A stretch of DNA of 64,000 nucleotides from an uncultured Roseibium sp. (GCF_963669205.1 NZ_OY769915.1:4376001-4440000), one strand, 5' to 3'; shown: positions 16,018 through 25,675, numbered from the stretch's first letter. The notes: generated by a model from the sequence alone, not told the origin. Numbers and translations are program-made.

Positions 16018-19000
16018 ATGGGAAGTTCATCAAGATCAATTCATCAGACCTATAAGCTCTATGGCTTCAGCGTTTACAAGAATGCCGGCAGCGGCAACGA
16101 CAAGCTCTATGGCTACGCCGCAAAGAACCATCTGCTCGGCGGCTCGGGCAACGACACGGTTTACGGTTATGGCGCCTGGAACAAGCTGGACGGCGGTTCG
16201 GGCAACGACCTCATCAAGGCATGGGGCGCCTCCAACTACCTTTATGGCGGCTCCGGTCATGACCGCATGTACGGTTACGGCGCCTACAACTCCATGTCCG
16301 GCGGATCTGGCAACGATTCCATGTACGGCTACGGCGCGAAGAACAAGATGTGGGGCGGCTCCGGCCACGACTACATGAAAGGCACCGGCGCCTACAACTA
16401 CATGAGCGGCGGTGATCACAACGACCGCATCTACGGACACGGCGCCCGCAACGAGATGTATGGCGGCAACCACGACGACAAGCTCTACGGCTACGGCGCG
16501 TCCAACAAGATGGACGGCGGTGCGCATAACGACAGGCTCTACGGCTACGGTGCCCACAACGACATGTATGGCGGCAGCGGCAACGACTACATGGAAGGCT
16601 GGGGCGCGGTCAACAACATGCGCGGCGGCAGCGGCAACGACGTGATCAAGGGACGCGGCGCTCTCAACAACATCTACGGCGAAAGCGGCAACGACACGAT
16701 CGAGGCCATCGGCGGCGTCAACAACGTTCATGGCGGCACCGGCGACGACAACATCAAGGGAATCGGCGGCACCAACGTCCTCAGGGGCAATGAAGGCAAC
16801 GACACGATCACCGCGGTCGGCGGCGTCAACACCGTCTTCGGCGATGCGGGCGACGATCACATGGTCAGCGCCGGCGGCGTCAATGTCATGTTCGGCGGAA
16901 CCGGCAACGACAAGATGATCGCAAGCGCCCTGCTGGCAACCAGCCAGAGCGGTGAAGCGGGCAACGACACGATGGTTGCCGTCTCCAACGCCAACCTCCA
17001 GTGGGGCGGCGAAGGCGACGACACCATGGTCGGCATCGGCAACCTCAACATCCAGTCCGGTGGCAACGGCGATGACCTGCTGCTGGCCGCCGGCCAGACC
17101 AACGTCCAGCTCGGCCAGGACGGCAAGGACAAGATGTTCGCCGTCGGCAGCCTGAACGTCCAGGTCGGTGGTGACGGTGAGGATCTGGCCGTCGCGGTCG
17201 GCAGCACCAACATCCAGTATGGCGGCAACGACGCCGACATCCTCGTTGCCGGCGGCGGTGCCAACATCCAGATCGGCGGCACCGGCAACGACTGGCTGAT
17301 CGGCGCCGGCAAGGGCAACGTCCAGTTCGGCGCGGAACTCTGGTCGACCATCCCGGACGGCGTCAACCTCGCCGGGTTCGATCTCGACGCAGCCAAGGAC
17401 AAGCTGGCCGAGTACGCCAATTCCACCGGAACCGACGGCACCAACGTCATGCTGGCGGGCGGTGAGCTCAACATCCAGCTTGGCGGTTCGGAGACCGACA
17501 TCGCCATCGGAGCCGGCAAGGGCAACATTCAGGCCGGTGGCGGCGGCACCGACGTTCTTCTCGGCGGCGGCAAGGGCAACCTGCAGTCCGGCGGCGACGG
17601 CACCGACCTGATGATCGGCCTCGGCCGGGTCAACGTCCAGGAAGGCGGCGGCGACACCGACGTCATGATCGCCCTGGAACGCGGCAAGGATGCCGGCGTT
17701 CAGCTGCAGTTCGGCGGCGATGCGACCGACTTCATGATCACCCGTGGCGGCGACGGCGAAGCCGACCCGTTCAAGGCCTTTATCGATCATTTCAAGGACA
17801 AGATCACCGACAAGGTGAACGAGAACAAGGATGGCCAGGAAGAAGACACCGAGACGACGGACACCACCACAAACGGGACCGAAACGGCCTCCACCGAATC
17901 CGACGACACGAAGAAGCAGAGCCTCAAGGACAAGATGCTGGAAAACGCACCTTCGCTGAACCTGCAGTTCGGCGGTGACGGCGGCGATCTCTTCAACACC
18001 GGCGGTGATCTCGGCTTCCAGATGGGCCAGGAAGGCAACGACATCTTCCTCGGCGGCGGTTCCTTCAACTTCTCCTTCGGCGGCACCGGCGACGACCTGA
18101 TGATGATGACCGGCGAAAAGACCAACTTCGTCTTCGGTCAGGACGGCGGCGACTGGCTGATCGACACCGGCGCATTCTCCGACCTGTTCTGGTCGGCCGT
18201 CTTCCCGCAGCTGCCGGACTTCGGGTCGGGCGATGGCTCCGATGCCTCGTCGCTGCTGCCCTTCGACCTGTCGGTCTCCGACACGCTGTCCGACCTCAAC
18301 GGCAAGGTCGACGAGGTCAAGGACTTCCTCGATGCGGTGAACCCGCTCGACGACATTGTCGAAGCGGTCGGTGAGGTTGTCGACGAAGCCAAGGAAGCGG
18401 TCGAAGGCATTCACGACACGATCGCCTCGATCCTCGACTATTCCAGTACGCAGTATTTCGGCGGCGACGGCAACGACTTCCTGACCGGCGGCGAAGCTGG
18501 CGGTGATGCGGTCGGCGGCAAGGGCGACGACACCTATCTCTTCACCTTCGGGTCCACCGGTGAAATGGATGTCGACGAGGCCGGCCTCGACGCAGCCCGC
18601 GAACTCGGCGACTTCGTCGGATTTGCCAGCGACAAGCTGGACGCCATCTCCGGCGGCGGCGGCGGCTCGGATGTTCTGGAACTGCGCAATGCAGGCGACA
18701 TGGATGCCAGCAGCCTGAGGTTCTTCGTCGAAGGTGGCAAGGACCTGGTGATCGAGGGTGACGGCGGCAGCGTCCGCATCAAGAACATGCACGAGGAAGC
18801 CACCAAGGTGGAAACGCTCCGCATTGTCGGCGAAAACGGCACGCAGGACATCGATATCGGCGCGGCCTTCGACGACGGACTGTTCGTCTTCACCTGGGCG
18901 GACCGCTCCGGCGACACCGGCATCGAGGCGCTCGACGACTTCGAAACCAGCTTTGACGACCCGGATGCCGGCCTGATCGATTTCGACGGATATTTCGGAG

Positions 19001-19188
19001 CGTTCAGCGAGGAAAGCACGACCGAACAGGCTTTCGCGGCCGCCTTCGATGGCTGGATGGATACTATCGTCGATGCCGGCTCCAGCCTGCCGCTGGTCGG
19101 CGGAGCGATTGGTACGGCAGGCGATCTCGCCGAGAGCGTCTTCGCCTTCCAGACCCCGGAAGTCCCGGACGAGTTCAGCTTCCTCTGA
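16018..19188 (+). CDS. RTX-like calcium-binding repeat protein, 1056 aa
   Basis: This is an acidic, probably type I-secreted surface or extracellular protein. Residues 24-438 are about 23 contiguous 18-residue units. Each unit combines a classic RTX nonapeptide (GGSGNDxxx) with a second half carrying G-x-x-N, as in GYGAWNKL. More diverged units follow (about 480-570 and 640-715), and one short standard RTX block lies near residue 820 (GGDGNDFLTGG). Between them are a charged Lys/Glu/Thr linker (about 580-640), a possible acylation region, and an amphipathic helical segment (about 755-810). The C-terminus ends in DEFSFL, acidic then hydrophobic as in T1SS signals. No signal peptide is seen. 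It follows the HlyC-like gene and ends at a terminator. hlyB/hlyD-type genes are absent from the window. Adhesin, S-layer or toxin roles are all possible. Confidence 0.85.
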   Translation: MGSSSRSIHQTYKLYGFSVYKNAGSGNDKLYGYAAKNHLLGGSGNDTVYGYGAWNKLDGGSGNDLIKAWGASNYLYGGSGHDRMYGYGAYNSMSGGSGNDSMYGYGAKNKMWGGSGHDYMKGTGAYNYMSGGDHNDRIYGHGARNEMYGGNHDDKLYGYGASNKMDGGAHNDRLYGYGAHNDMYGGSGNDYMEGWGAVNNMRGGSGNDVIKGRGALNNIYGESGNDTIEAIGGVNNVHGGTGDDNIKGIGGTNVLRGNEGNDTITAVGGVNTVFGDAGDDHMVSAGGVNVMFGGTGNDKMIASALLATSQSGEAGNDTMVAVSNANLQWGGEGDDTMVGIGNLNIQSGGNGDDLLLAAGQTNVQLGQDGKDKMFAVGSLNVQVGGDGEDLAVAVGSTNIQYGGNDADILVAGGGANIQIGGTGNDWLIGAGKGNVQFGAELWSTIPDGVNLAGFDLDAAKDKLAEYANSTGTDGTNVMLAGGELNIQLGGSETDIAIGAGKGNIQAGGGGTDVLLGGGKGNLQSGGDGTDLMIGLGRVNVQEGGGDTDVMIALERGKDAGVQLQFGGDATDFMITRGGDGEADPFKAFIDHFKDKITDKVNENKDGQEEDTETTDTTTNGTETASTESDDTKKQSLKDKMLENAPSLNLQFGGDGGDLFNTGGDLGFQMGQEGNDIFLGGGSFNFSFGGTGDDLMMMTGEKTNFVFGQDGGDWLIDTGAFSDLFWSAVFPQLPDFGSGDGSDASSLLPFDLSVSDTLSDLNGKVDEVKDFLDAVNPLDDIVEAVGEVVDEAKEAVEGIHDTIASILDYSSTQYFGGDGNDFLTGGEAGGDAVGGKGDDTYLFTFGSTGEMDVDEAGLDAARELGDFVGFASDKLDAISGGGGGSDVLELRNAGDMDASSLRFFVEGGKDLVIEGDGGSVRIKNMHEEATKVETLRIVGENGTQDIDIGAAFDDGLFVFTWADRSGDTGIEALDDFETSFDDPDAGLIDFDGYFGAFSEESTTEQAFAAAFDGWMDTIVDAGSSLPLVGGAIGTAGDLAESVFAFQTPEVPDEFSFL
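16087..17332 (+). repeat. Tandem 54-bp coding repeats of the RTX-like gene
   Basis: About 23 head-to-tail units of 54 bp (18 codons), one with an extra codon. Early units read GSGNDxxYGYGAxNxM-type; later ones drift to GxGDDxxVAxGxxNIQxG, so the array shows a gradient of divergence. The bias is so strong that long open frames also appear on the other strand. Confidence 0.85.
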
Positions 19189-19218
19189 TCCTCAACCTTG
19201 ACTGACGAAGACTGCAAG

Positions 19219-19251
19219 CCACGCTGCCCACGCAGCGTGGTTTTGTTTTTT
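19219..19251 (+). terminator. Rho-independent terminator of the RTX operon
   Basis: An 8-bp stem (CCACGCTG and CAGCGTGG) with a 6-nt loop is followed by TTTTGTTTTTT. It lies about 30 bp after the stop codon and directly before the convergent transporter gene. Confidence 0.9.
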
Positions 19252-19255
19252 CCTT

Positions 19256-20137
19256 TTACAGCAGGCTGTCGGCCATTTTCTGTTCCGCGGCCGTATTGGC
19301 CCTGCGGAAGATCAGTGTGACCAGTGTCGACGTGATCACGATGAACAGCGAATAGAGCGCGCCGACCGCCATGATCGGCTGCTGCTGCTCGCCCGGAAAG
19401 GTGAGCACGATGATGGCGATGCCGAGCGGTGCGTTCTGGATTCCGGTTTCCAGCGCCACGGTGCGCGCGTTACGCGGATGCAGCTTGAGCGCCCGCGCGA
19501 ACAGGTAGCCGATGGTAATGCCGAAGACCCCGAGCATGATTGCGACGAAATAGGTCGACGGCGCGGTCGTCATCAGGAACTGCCAGTTGCGCGGGATCCA
19601 GGAAATCGCGATGAAGGCGATGAAGACCAGCGCCAGCACCGACCCGAAGAACTCCGTCACCGCACCCGCATTCGCATTCACCCGCCTGAGGGTCATGCCG
19701 ATGGCAACCGGCACGAGCAGGATCACCAGCGTCGCGATGATGTTCTCGCGCGGGATCTCCAGGTCGAGCGCGGAGGCATATATCAGCAGAACCAGCGGGA
19801 TCAGCACCACGCCGAATACGGTCGAGGTCACCGTCATCAGGACCGACAGCGCCAGGTTCCCCTTGGAGAAATAGGTAAAGATGTTGGACGTCGTGCCGCC
19901 CGGCATGCACGAGACGATCAGGAGGCCGATCGCGATTGGCGCGGGCAGCGCAAGCGCGATCGTCATCAGGAAACCGATCAGCGGCATAAAGCCGAACTGC
20001 GACACCACCCCGATGCCGAGCCCGTAGGGCCGGCGCAGCGCCAGCAGGAAATCACGGGGTGTCAGCGACGCGCCCATGCCCAGCATGATGACGAAGATCA
20101 TCGCCGCCAGCAGGGCCTGTTCCAGGGGTCCGACCAT
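19256..20137 (-). CDS. Bile acid:sodium symporter (BASS) family transporter
   Basis: This 293-aa inner-membrane protein has about nine hydrophobic helices and the two BASS hallmarks, CMPGGTTSNIFTYFSKGN (about residues 77-94) and ETGIQNAPLGIAI (about 233-245), which line the sodium and substrate site. Such proteins import organic anions with Na+. The gene begins 3 bp after the acyl-CoA ligase stop, so the pair is an operon and the transported anion may be a carboxylic acid that the ligase activates. Confidence 0.9.
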   Translation of the reverse strand: MVGPLEQALLAAMIFVIMLGMGASLTPRDFLLALRRPYGLGIGVVSQFGFMPLIGFLMTIALALPAPIAIGLLIVSCMPGGTTSNIFTYFSKGNLALSVLMTVTSTVFGVVLIPLVLLIYASALDLEIPRENIIATLVILLVPVAIGMTLRRVNANAGAVTEFFGSVLALVFIAFIAISWIPRNWQFLMTTAPSTYFVAIMLGVFGITIGYLFARALKLHPRNARTVALETGIQNAPLGIAIIVLTFPGEQQQPIMAVGALYSLFIVITSTLVTLIFRRANTAAEQKMADSLL

Positions 20138-20140
20138 GGC

Positions 20141-21862
20141 TCACTCCGCCTCGCTGGTGCGCATCTCTTCCGCGCGCAGGTCTTTTCGAAGGATTTTCCC
20201 GACAATCGATTTCGGCAGCTGCTCGCGCAGGGTCACGTCCTTGGGCACCTTGTAGGCCGTCAGGTGTTTCTTGCAGAAGGCGCGGATATCGGCTTGCGAC
20301 AGGCTCTTGTCGGTCAGGACGACAAAGGCTTTGACCGCCTCCCCGGTTGTCTCGTCCGGAACGCCGATCACCGCCGCCTCGAAAATCCCCGGATGGGACG
20401 TCAGGCAGTCCTCGACCTCGTTCGGATAGACATTGAAGCCGGAGACGACGACCATGTCCTTCTTCCGGTCGACAATGGTGAAATAACCGTCCGCGTCCAT
20501 GACGCCGATATCGCCGGTCAGAAACCAGCCGTCGCGGAAAACGCCTTCCGTTTCCTCCGGCTTGTTCCAGTAGCCGGACATGACCTGCGGCCCCCTGACC
20601 GTGATCTCGCCGCGCTCGCCCGTTGGCACGACATTGCCGTCATCATCCTCGCAGCGCATCAGTGTCGACGGCAGCGGGATGCCGATCGCCCCGTCCCGTG
20701 CCTTGCCGATCGGGTTGAAGGACAGCACCGGCGAGGTCTCCGTCAGCCCGTAACCCTGCACAACAGGTCTTTGTGTCACCTCTTCCCAGCGCGCCGCCAC
20801 CTCGCTCTGCAGCGCCATGCCGCCGGCGGAGGCGAGCTTCAGGTATTTCGGCGGGCTGTCGCGGAACCAGAGCTCGTTGTTGAGGCCGTTGAAAAGCGTG
20901 TTCACCCCGCTCATCCAGGTGATCCTGTAATTCTCGAACGCCCGCTTCAGGTTGGTCAACGGCCTCGGGTTAGGAATCAGGATATTGCGCCCGCCGATCC
21001 AGTAAAACGCCAGCAAATTCAACGTGAAGGCGAAGATGTGATACATCGGCAGCGCCGTCAGCGCGACCTCCCTGCCCCGTTCGAATACGGGGATCATCTC
21101 CAGCGTCTGCTCCATGTTGACAATGAGGTTGCGGTGGCTGAGCATCGCGCCCTTGGCAATGCCGGTCGTGCCGCCGGTATATTGCAGGCAGGCGGTGTCC
21201 TCGGGCGCGACTTGCTGGTGATAGGCCTCGACCTCGATGCGCTTTTGGCCGAGCTGTGCCCGGCCCGCGTCAAGCGCATCCGGAAAGCGGATATGCGAGA
21301 CATCGACCGGCTGCACCGACCGGTCCCAGTATTTCTGCACCAGGCCGATGATCCCGCGCGGCAGGACGGGAAAAAACTCCGCCACCCGTGTGACGATGAT
21401 GTTGGGGATCGGATGGCCGCGTGTCGCCGCCGGGATCTTGTCGGCAAACATGTCGACGATCACGAGGGCCTTGGGCTCGGCATCCTGGAACTGGCGCGCC
21501 ATTTCCTCCGCCGTATAGAGCGGATTGACATTCACCAGGACGCAGCCCGCCTTCAGAATGCCGAAGGCGGCGACCGGAAAGGTCAGCCCGTTGGGCAGCT
21601 GCACCGCCACCCGGTCGCCCTTCACCAGCCCCGCCACCTCGCGCAGGTAGACGGCAAAGGCATCGGACATTTCGTCCACCTGCTCGAAGGTGAGCGTGCC
21701 GTTCATGCCGTTGTGCATCACGGTGGTGAACGCCGGCGCCGGGCCGAACGTGCCCGAGGCCGAGCGGATCAGGTCGGGGATCGTCCGGTAGGACGCCTCC
21801 TCGATATCCGCGCGCATCTCCGGCCCGTAAAACGCGGTCCATGGCCGCTCGTCTGTCGTCAC
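20141..21862 (-). CDS. fadD: Long-chain fatty acid-CoA ligase (AMP-forming)
   Basis: This 573-aa enzyme activates a carboxylic acid with ATP and CoA through an acyl-adenylate. Motifs are YTGGTTGIAKGAMLSHRN (P-loop-like AMP-binding signature, about residues 222-239), GYGLTETSPVLSFNP (A5, about 373-387), GWFLTGDIGVMDADGYFTI (A7, about 444-462), DRKKDMVVVSGFNVYPNEVE (A8) and the C-terminal catalytic lysine in LPKSIVGKILRKDLR. Length and order fit FadD. It is transcribed with the BASS transporter. Substrate chain length cannot be read from the sequence. Confidence 0.88.
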   Translation of the reverse strand: MTTDERPWTAFYGPEMRADIEEASYRTIPDLIRSASGTFGPAPAFTTVMHNGMNGTLTFEQVDEMSDAFAVYLREVAGLVKGDRVAVQLPNGLTFPVAAFGILKAGCVLVNVNPLYTAEEMARQFQDAEPKALVIVDMFADKIPAATRGHPIPNIIVTRVAEFFPVLPRGIIGLVQKYWDRSVQPVDVSHIRFPDALDAGRAQLGQKRIEVEAYHQQVAPEDTACLQYTGGTTGIAKGAMLSHRNLIVNMEQTLEMIPVFERGREVALTALPMYHIFAFTLNLLAFYWIGGRNILIPNPRPLTNLKRAFENYRITWMSGVNTLFNGLNNELWFRDSPPKYLKLASAGGMALQSEVAARWEEVTQRPVVQGYGLTETSPVLSFNPIGKARDGAIGIPLPSTLMRCEDDDGNVVPTGERGEITVRGPQVMSGYWNKPEETEGVFRDGWFLTGDIGVMDADGYFTIVDRKKDMVVVSGFNVYPNEVEDCLTSHPGIFEAAVIGVPDETTGEAVKAFVVLTDKSLSQADIRAFCKKHLTAYKVPKDVTLREQLPKSIVGKILRKDLRAEEMRTSEAE

Positions 21863-22119
21863 GCTTTCCTCCAGGCCGCCATCCGTCTCGCCCCTTTGCG
21901 CCGCCAGTCTCGTCCCCGTCTCGTCTTGAGCCAGCTTAACCGCACCCCCAACCCGGCGCGATACCCAGTTTCACCTGTTCACAGGTCCACTGCGGAACCG
22001 GTGCGCCGGTGTGCGATGAGGTGCCCGGATGCGGCGGGGCGTCTGGAGATCGTAGGTAGGTCGGTGGACGTGGATGGGTAGGGGGTAATAGACGCGAAAC
22101 GGAATGAATCCACTCCCCT

Positions 22120-23484
22120 TCACCCGCCCCCCAACGTCCAGACCTCCACTCCTTCCCGCCGCCCGCGAATGTCGAACCTGCCCGCCTTCTGCAGGCCCAG
22201 CGCGATCGCGTGCGGGTCCGCGCCGGTTGCCCGGACCGCCTCGATCAGGTCGTTGCTGACGACGACATCCGTGCCGGTCTTGCGGGTGAGGTGTTCCAGG
22301 CGGCTGGCGACGTTCACCGTGTCGCCGAGGACGGTGTATTCCAGCTTGTGATCGTCGCCGATATTGCCGACCACCGCGTGACCGTAGTGGACGCCGATGC
22401 CGGCACCGACGGGCGGGTCGCCGGCCTGCTGCCGTTCCGCATTCCAGGCGCGGATCGCGTCCGCCATCTTTGCCGCGCACCTGAGCGCTCTTTGGGCGTC
22501 GTCCGGCCGGGTGCGCGGGGTGCCGAAATGCACCATCACCGCATCGCCGATGAACTTGTCGATCGTTCCGTCCTGCTCGAAGGCAACCTTTGCCAACCGG
22601 CCGTGAAAGGCGCGCAGCAGCGCGATCAGGTCCTGCGGCGGCAGTTTTTCGGAAATAGACGTGAAGTCGACCATATCCGCGAACAGCACCGCCACGGGCC
22701 GGTTGCCGGGTTCGTCCGGTTGCCAGCGGCCTTCGGCCAATTCCCGCACGATGTTGGGCGAAAAGTAGCGCGACAGCATGGCCCGCTGGGCTTCGGCCGC
22801 CACCTGCCGGCGCACCAGCGCCCGCGAGCGCACCACCACGATGGTGAGAATGACGGAGATCAGCACCAGGAACACGACCTGATTGGAGAGCCGCGCAAGG
22901 CCGACGGCATTCGGATCAAGCACCTTGGCAAGCGCCGCCGCCGCCCCCATGCCCTCGTCAAGCACGTCGCCGGAGGTGAACGGGATCGCGTCCGGACGGG
23001 TCGCGACCCACAGATAACCAAGCGTCCAGGTGGCCGCTGCCGCCAGACCGGTCCAGATGACCAGCGCGGGCTTGTAGCTGAGTGCCATGCTGACCACGAA
23101 CACCCCGAGATAGAGGAATGCCGGCGTCCTGAGGTTCATCTGCTGCGTCCAGCCCTCGAAATCGAACGGGGTCGGAACAATCAGCACAAAACTCAGCGCC
23201 GCTGCATCCAGCAGAACGAAGCCCGGGAGCAGCCACGTATGCGCCGCAGACCGGTGCCGCAGTGCATAAGGCACGGCGCCCAGAACCGCGAAGGCCGCGA
23301 TCGCGGCAAGATAGAGCTGGGCACGCTCGAAGGGGAGCGTAAGCAACACCCAGGCAGCCAGGATCAGGAGAACCGCGCTCCGCCCCCAGAAGACATAGGC
23401 GAGCCCGGACGCCTCCTCGCGCGCGATGGCGTCGCTCACGGATCGGGAGGTCATCGGCGGGCGCGCGGCTGGAAAAAACCACAT
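22120..23484 (-). CDS. Membrane-anchored class III adenylate/guanylate cyclase
   Basis: This 454-aa protein has an N-terminal half with about six hydrophobic helices and a C-terminal cyclase domain (about residues 255-440). The catalytic domain keeps VLFADMVDFTSISEKL with the first metal-binding Asp, GDAVMVHFG with the second, and GAGIGVHYGHAVVGNIG followed by YTVLGDTVNVASRLE. It should make cAMP at the inner membrane in response to a signal sensed by the membrane part. A later ATG at 23454 (MTSRSV) is an alternative start. It could supply cAMP for a CRP-type factor acting at the dyad array at 15023-15161, which is inference. Confidence 0.9.
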   Translation of the reverse strand: MWFFPAARPPMTSRSVSDAIAREEASGLAYVFWGRSAVLLILAAWVLLTLPFERAQLYLAAIAAFAVLGAVPYALRHRSAAHTWLLPGFVLLDAAALSFVLIVPTPFDFEGWTQQMNLRTPAFLYLGVFVVSMALSYKPALVIWTGLAAAATWTLGYLWVATRPDAIPFTSGDVLDEGMGAAAALAKVLDPNAVGLARLSNQVVFLVLISVILTIVVVRSRALVRRQVAAEAQRAMLSRYFSPNIVRELAEGRWQPDEPGNRPVAVLFADMVDFTSISEKLPPQDLIALLRAFHGRLAKVAFEQDGTIDKFIGDAVMVHFGTPRTRPDDAQRALRCAAKMADAIRAWNAERQQAGDPPVGAGIGVHYGHAVVGNIGDDHKLEYTVLGDTVNVASRLEHLTRKTGTDVVVSNDLIEAVRATGADPHAIALGLQKAGRFDIRGRREGVEVWTLGGG

Positions 23485-23591
23485 CTGACAGTCCCTTCGC
23501 GGCCCCCGCTGCGATATCGGCGATGAAAGAGCGCGGGACGCCCAGCCTGGGGCTGACGTCCCGCTTCATGGATGGGGAATTATGCGCCGCC

Positions 23592-24464
23592 TCAGGAGCG
23601 GGAAACGTCGTATTTGCCCTCGGCGCTCATGTAGAAGACGCACGCCTCCGGCCCGCTGCAGATCACGTCGTGCACGGTTGCGAACCCGGAGCCGAAATAG
23701 CTGCCCGGTTCGAGCGGCGTGGCCTCGGATGCTCCGGGCACCTGATGGCTCGCGGCACCGCTGATGACGACGGCCCGCAGCAAGGCACCGCTGCCGGCAA
23801 TCGTACCCTCGAACCCGGCCGGCAGTTTCAGGAAGGTGCCGTTTTTCCCGGTGTTTGACGGATCCCCCCACAGGAACGCCATTTTCGGCCGGTCCGCGCC
23901 TTCGGCTTCCCCCGGCGCGTCGACCCAGGTGACATCCGCCGCGTCGATCCAGACGATGTTGCCGGCCGCGACATTCACCGGAAACTCACCATTGGCGAAG
24001 GCCCGGTCCTTGGGCTGAACGAGATACGGCCCCTCCTGTATCTCCAGAAAGGCGGTCGACAGCCCGGCGTCCTCGCGTGCGGCGGTGATGTGGGTCGCCC
24101 CGGCGGGCTGGGTCCAGAACGAGCCCGGCCCCATCCACATCGGTTCGGCGGCCGGGTCGTCATTGTGAACCGCACCGCTGATCACGACGGCCCGGTAGGT
24201 GATGTTGTGAATATGCGGCGGCGAGCTGAAGCCCGGCTTGAACCGGATGAGGGTTCCGGTCGGAACGTCCTCGCGGATGTCGCCCCACAAGACGCCCGCC
24301 TGCGGGCTGGCATCGCCGCGCGCCGGGTTCAAAGGCTGGAAGGTAACGTCCGCGCTCGGCACCACTTCCACAGTGCCCGGGGCTTGCGGGTTCTGGGATG
24401 CCGCCGGCCAGGCGGCAAGCGCAACGGCGGTTGACATGGCGAGGGCGAGGCTGGAGAGGCGCAT
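23592..24464 (-). CDS. Exported double-cupin protein, DUF4437 type
   Basis: This 290-aa protein has a signal peptide (basic MRLSS, hydrophobic run, cleavage near AASQ, about residue 24) and two related cupin-like halves. GVLWGDIREDVPTGTLIRFKP followed by SPPHIHNITYRAVVISGAVH in the first half is mirrored by AFLWGDPSNTGKNGTFLKLP and LLRAVVISGA in the second. The histidines in HIHN could bind a metal; the second copy lacks the HxH. Family function is not established. The start at 24464 is chosen because the open frame upstream to 25217 overlaps the divergent lysR gene. The LysR gene alongside is its likely regulator. Confidence 0.75.
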   Translation of the reverse strand: MRLSSLALAMSTAVALAAWPAASQNPQAPGTVEVVPSADVTFQPLNPARGDASPQAGVLWGDIREDVPTGTLIRFKPGFSSPPHIHNITYRAVVISGAVHNDDPAAEPMWMGPGSFWTQPAGATHITAAREDAGLSTAFLEIQEGPYLVQPKDRAFANGEFPVNVAAGNIVWIDAADVTWVDAPGEAEGADRPKMAFLWGDPSNTGKNGTFLKLPAGFEGTIAGSGALLRAVVISGAASHQVPGASEATPLEPGSYFGSGFATVHDVICSGPEACVFYMSAEGKYDVSRS

Positions 24465-24590
24465 CTTGAAACTCCCGGGTCTTGGCGCGGCGCGCGAGGC
24501 GCTGTTCTGTCTGTCTCGCCCTTTAAATAAGCTTCGCTTTTCGCTAATAATCGAGCGGATATCAAAATTACTATTTGGAAAATCAAAAGA

Positions 24591-25493
24591 ATGTCTCTCG
24601 ACCTGAAATCGCTGGAACTGTTTGTGCGGGTGGCCGCGCTCGGCGCGATCGGCAAGGCCGGGGCGGAGTTCGGCCTGTCCGCGACGGCGGCGACCCAGCG
24701 CCTGCAATCCCTGGAGGCGGCGGTCGGGACGCAGCTGTTTCACCGCACCACCCGGGCGGTGTCCCTGTCGACGGACGGCGAGATTTTCCTGGCCCATGCC
24801 AAGCGCATTCTGGGCGATGTCGAAGAGGCGCTTGCGGATATCCGGCCCGATCCGCGCGACATCAAGGGCGAGCTGCGCATTGCCTGTTCGGCCTCCTTCG
24901 GCCGCCTGCACATTGCCCCGCACGTGACGGAATTCCTCGACAGTCACCCCGGCGTGTCGCTCCAGCTCGCCATGAGCGACAGCGTCATCGATATCGTGGA
25001 ACAGGGCTTCGACATGGCGATCCGCATCGGCGCACTGGCGCCCTCGACGCTCAAGGCGCGCAAGCTGGCCGTGAGCCCGCGGATCCTTGTCGCCGCGCCC
25101 TCCTATCTTGAAACGAACGGCGTGCCGTCCACCCTGGACGACCTGAAACGGCAGAACTGCCTTGCGCGCGAGGACATGCGCACCTGGTCGCTGAGCGCAC
25201 CCGACGGCACGCTGCACGATGTCAGGACCAACGGTAATTTTTCCTCAACCAGCGCCGAGGCGATTACGGAAGCCGCGCTTTCAGGACTTGGCATTGCGCG
25301 CAAATGCACCTGGGAGATCGCCGGACACCTGGCCGCCGAAACGCTTGTACCGGTTCTGGAGGACTACACCGTCGCACCGTTCTGGCAAGTCTTCGCCGTC
25401 CGCCCGCCCTCCCGCCTGCCCCCCGCCCGCGTGCGCGCGTTCACCGACTTTCTGGAGGCAAGGTTCAAAAACATTCCGGCGCTGTGCGGATAA
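24591..25493 (+). CDS. LysR-family transcriptional regulator
   Basis: This 300-aa regulator has the N-terminal LysR helix-turn-helix (ALGAIGKAGAEFGLSATAAT, about residues 16-35, then QRLQSLEAAVGTQLFHRTTR) and a periplasmic-binding-like effector domain with the usual FDMAIRIGAL stretch. Members of this CrgA/DsdC-like group normally control the divergent gene, here the DUF4437-type protein, from the 126-bp AT-rich spacer. Confidence 0.92.
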   Translation: MSLDLKSLELFVRVAALGAIGKAGAEFGLSATAATQRLQSLEAAVGTQLFHRTTRAVSLSTDGEIFLAHAKRILGDVEEALADIRPDPRDIKGELRIACSASFGRLHIAPHVTEFLDSHPGVSLQLAMSDSVIDIVEQGFDMAIRIGALAPSTLKARKLAVSPRILVAAPSYLETNGVPSTLDDLKRQNCLAREDMRTWSLSAPDGTLHDVRTNGNFSSTSAEAITEAALSGLGIARKCTWEIAGHLAAETLVPVLEDYTVAPFWQVFAVRPPSRLPPARVRAFTDFLEARFKNIPALCG

Positions 25494-25590
25494 GGAAGTC
25501 TGGACCGCTGTCCTTGACGTCCGGCTCCCCCAGGGCCGGAGCTTGAGCAAGTGCAAGCTGCCGTGCCGTATTCGATCAACCGGCAAACAC

Positions 25591-25619
25591 AAAAAGCCCC
25601 GCCGAAGATCGGCGGGGCT
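25591..25619 (-). terminator. Rho-independent terminator downstream of the VPLPA-CTERM gene
   Basis: A perfect 11-bp stem (AGCCCCGCCGA and TCGGCGGGGCT) with loop AGA is followed, reading on the minus strand, by TTTTT. It ends the minus-strand transcript about 130 bp beyond the stop at 25747. Confidence 0.85.
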
Positions 25620-25675
25620 GGCCTTCTGTCAAGGCACGTGCAGTCGCACATGTTCTCGAAGCTTTGGAGCCGATA

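Noticed and set aside
16087..17332. CRISPR-like array
   Set aside because: The repeats are 54-bp coding units in one frame with drifting sequence and no spacers. No CRISPR array or cas gene was seen anywhere in the window.
16036..18792. 918-codon open frame on the minus strand opposite the RTX-like gene
   Set aside because: It is a product of the repetitive 54-bp composition. It has no start context, no domains and a low-complexity hydrophobic Val/Ala/Asp pattern mirroring the RTX repeats.
19478..22081. 867-codon open frame on the plus strand
   Set aside because: It lies opposite the BASS transporter and acyl-CoA ligase genes, which have clear family motifs. The product is an Arg/His/Asp-rich shadow typical of high-GC DNA.
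22210..23526. 438-codon plus-strand frame
   Set aside because: Shadow of the class III cyclase gene with no recognisable domain.
24465..25217. N-terminal extension of the DUF4437-type protein frame
   Set aside because: It overlaps the well-supported LysR gene on the other strand, and the signal peptide starts at 24464.
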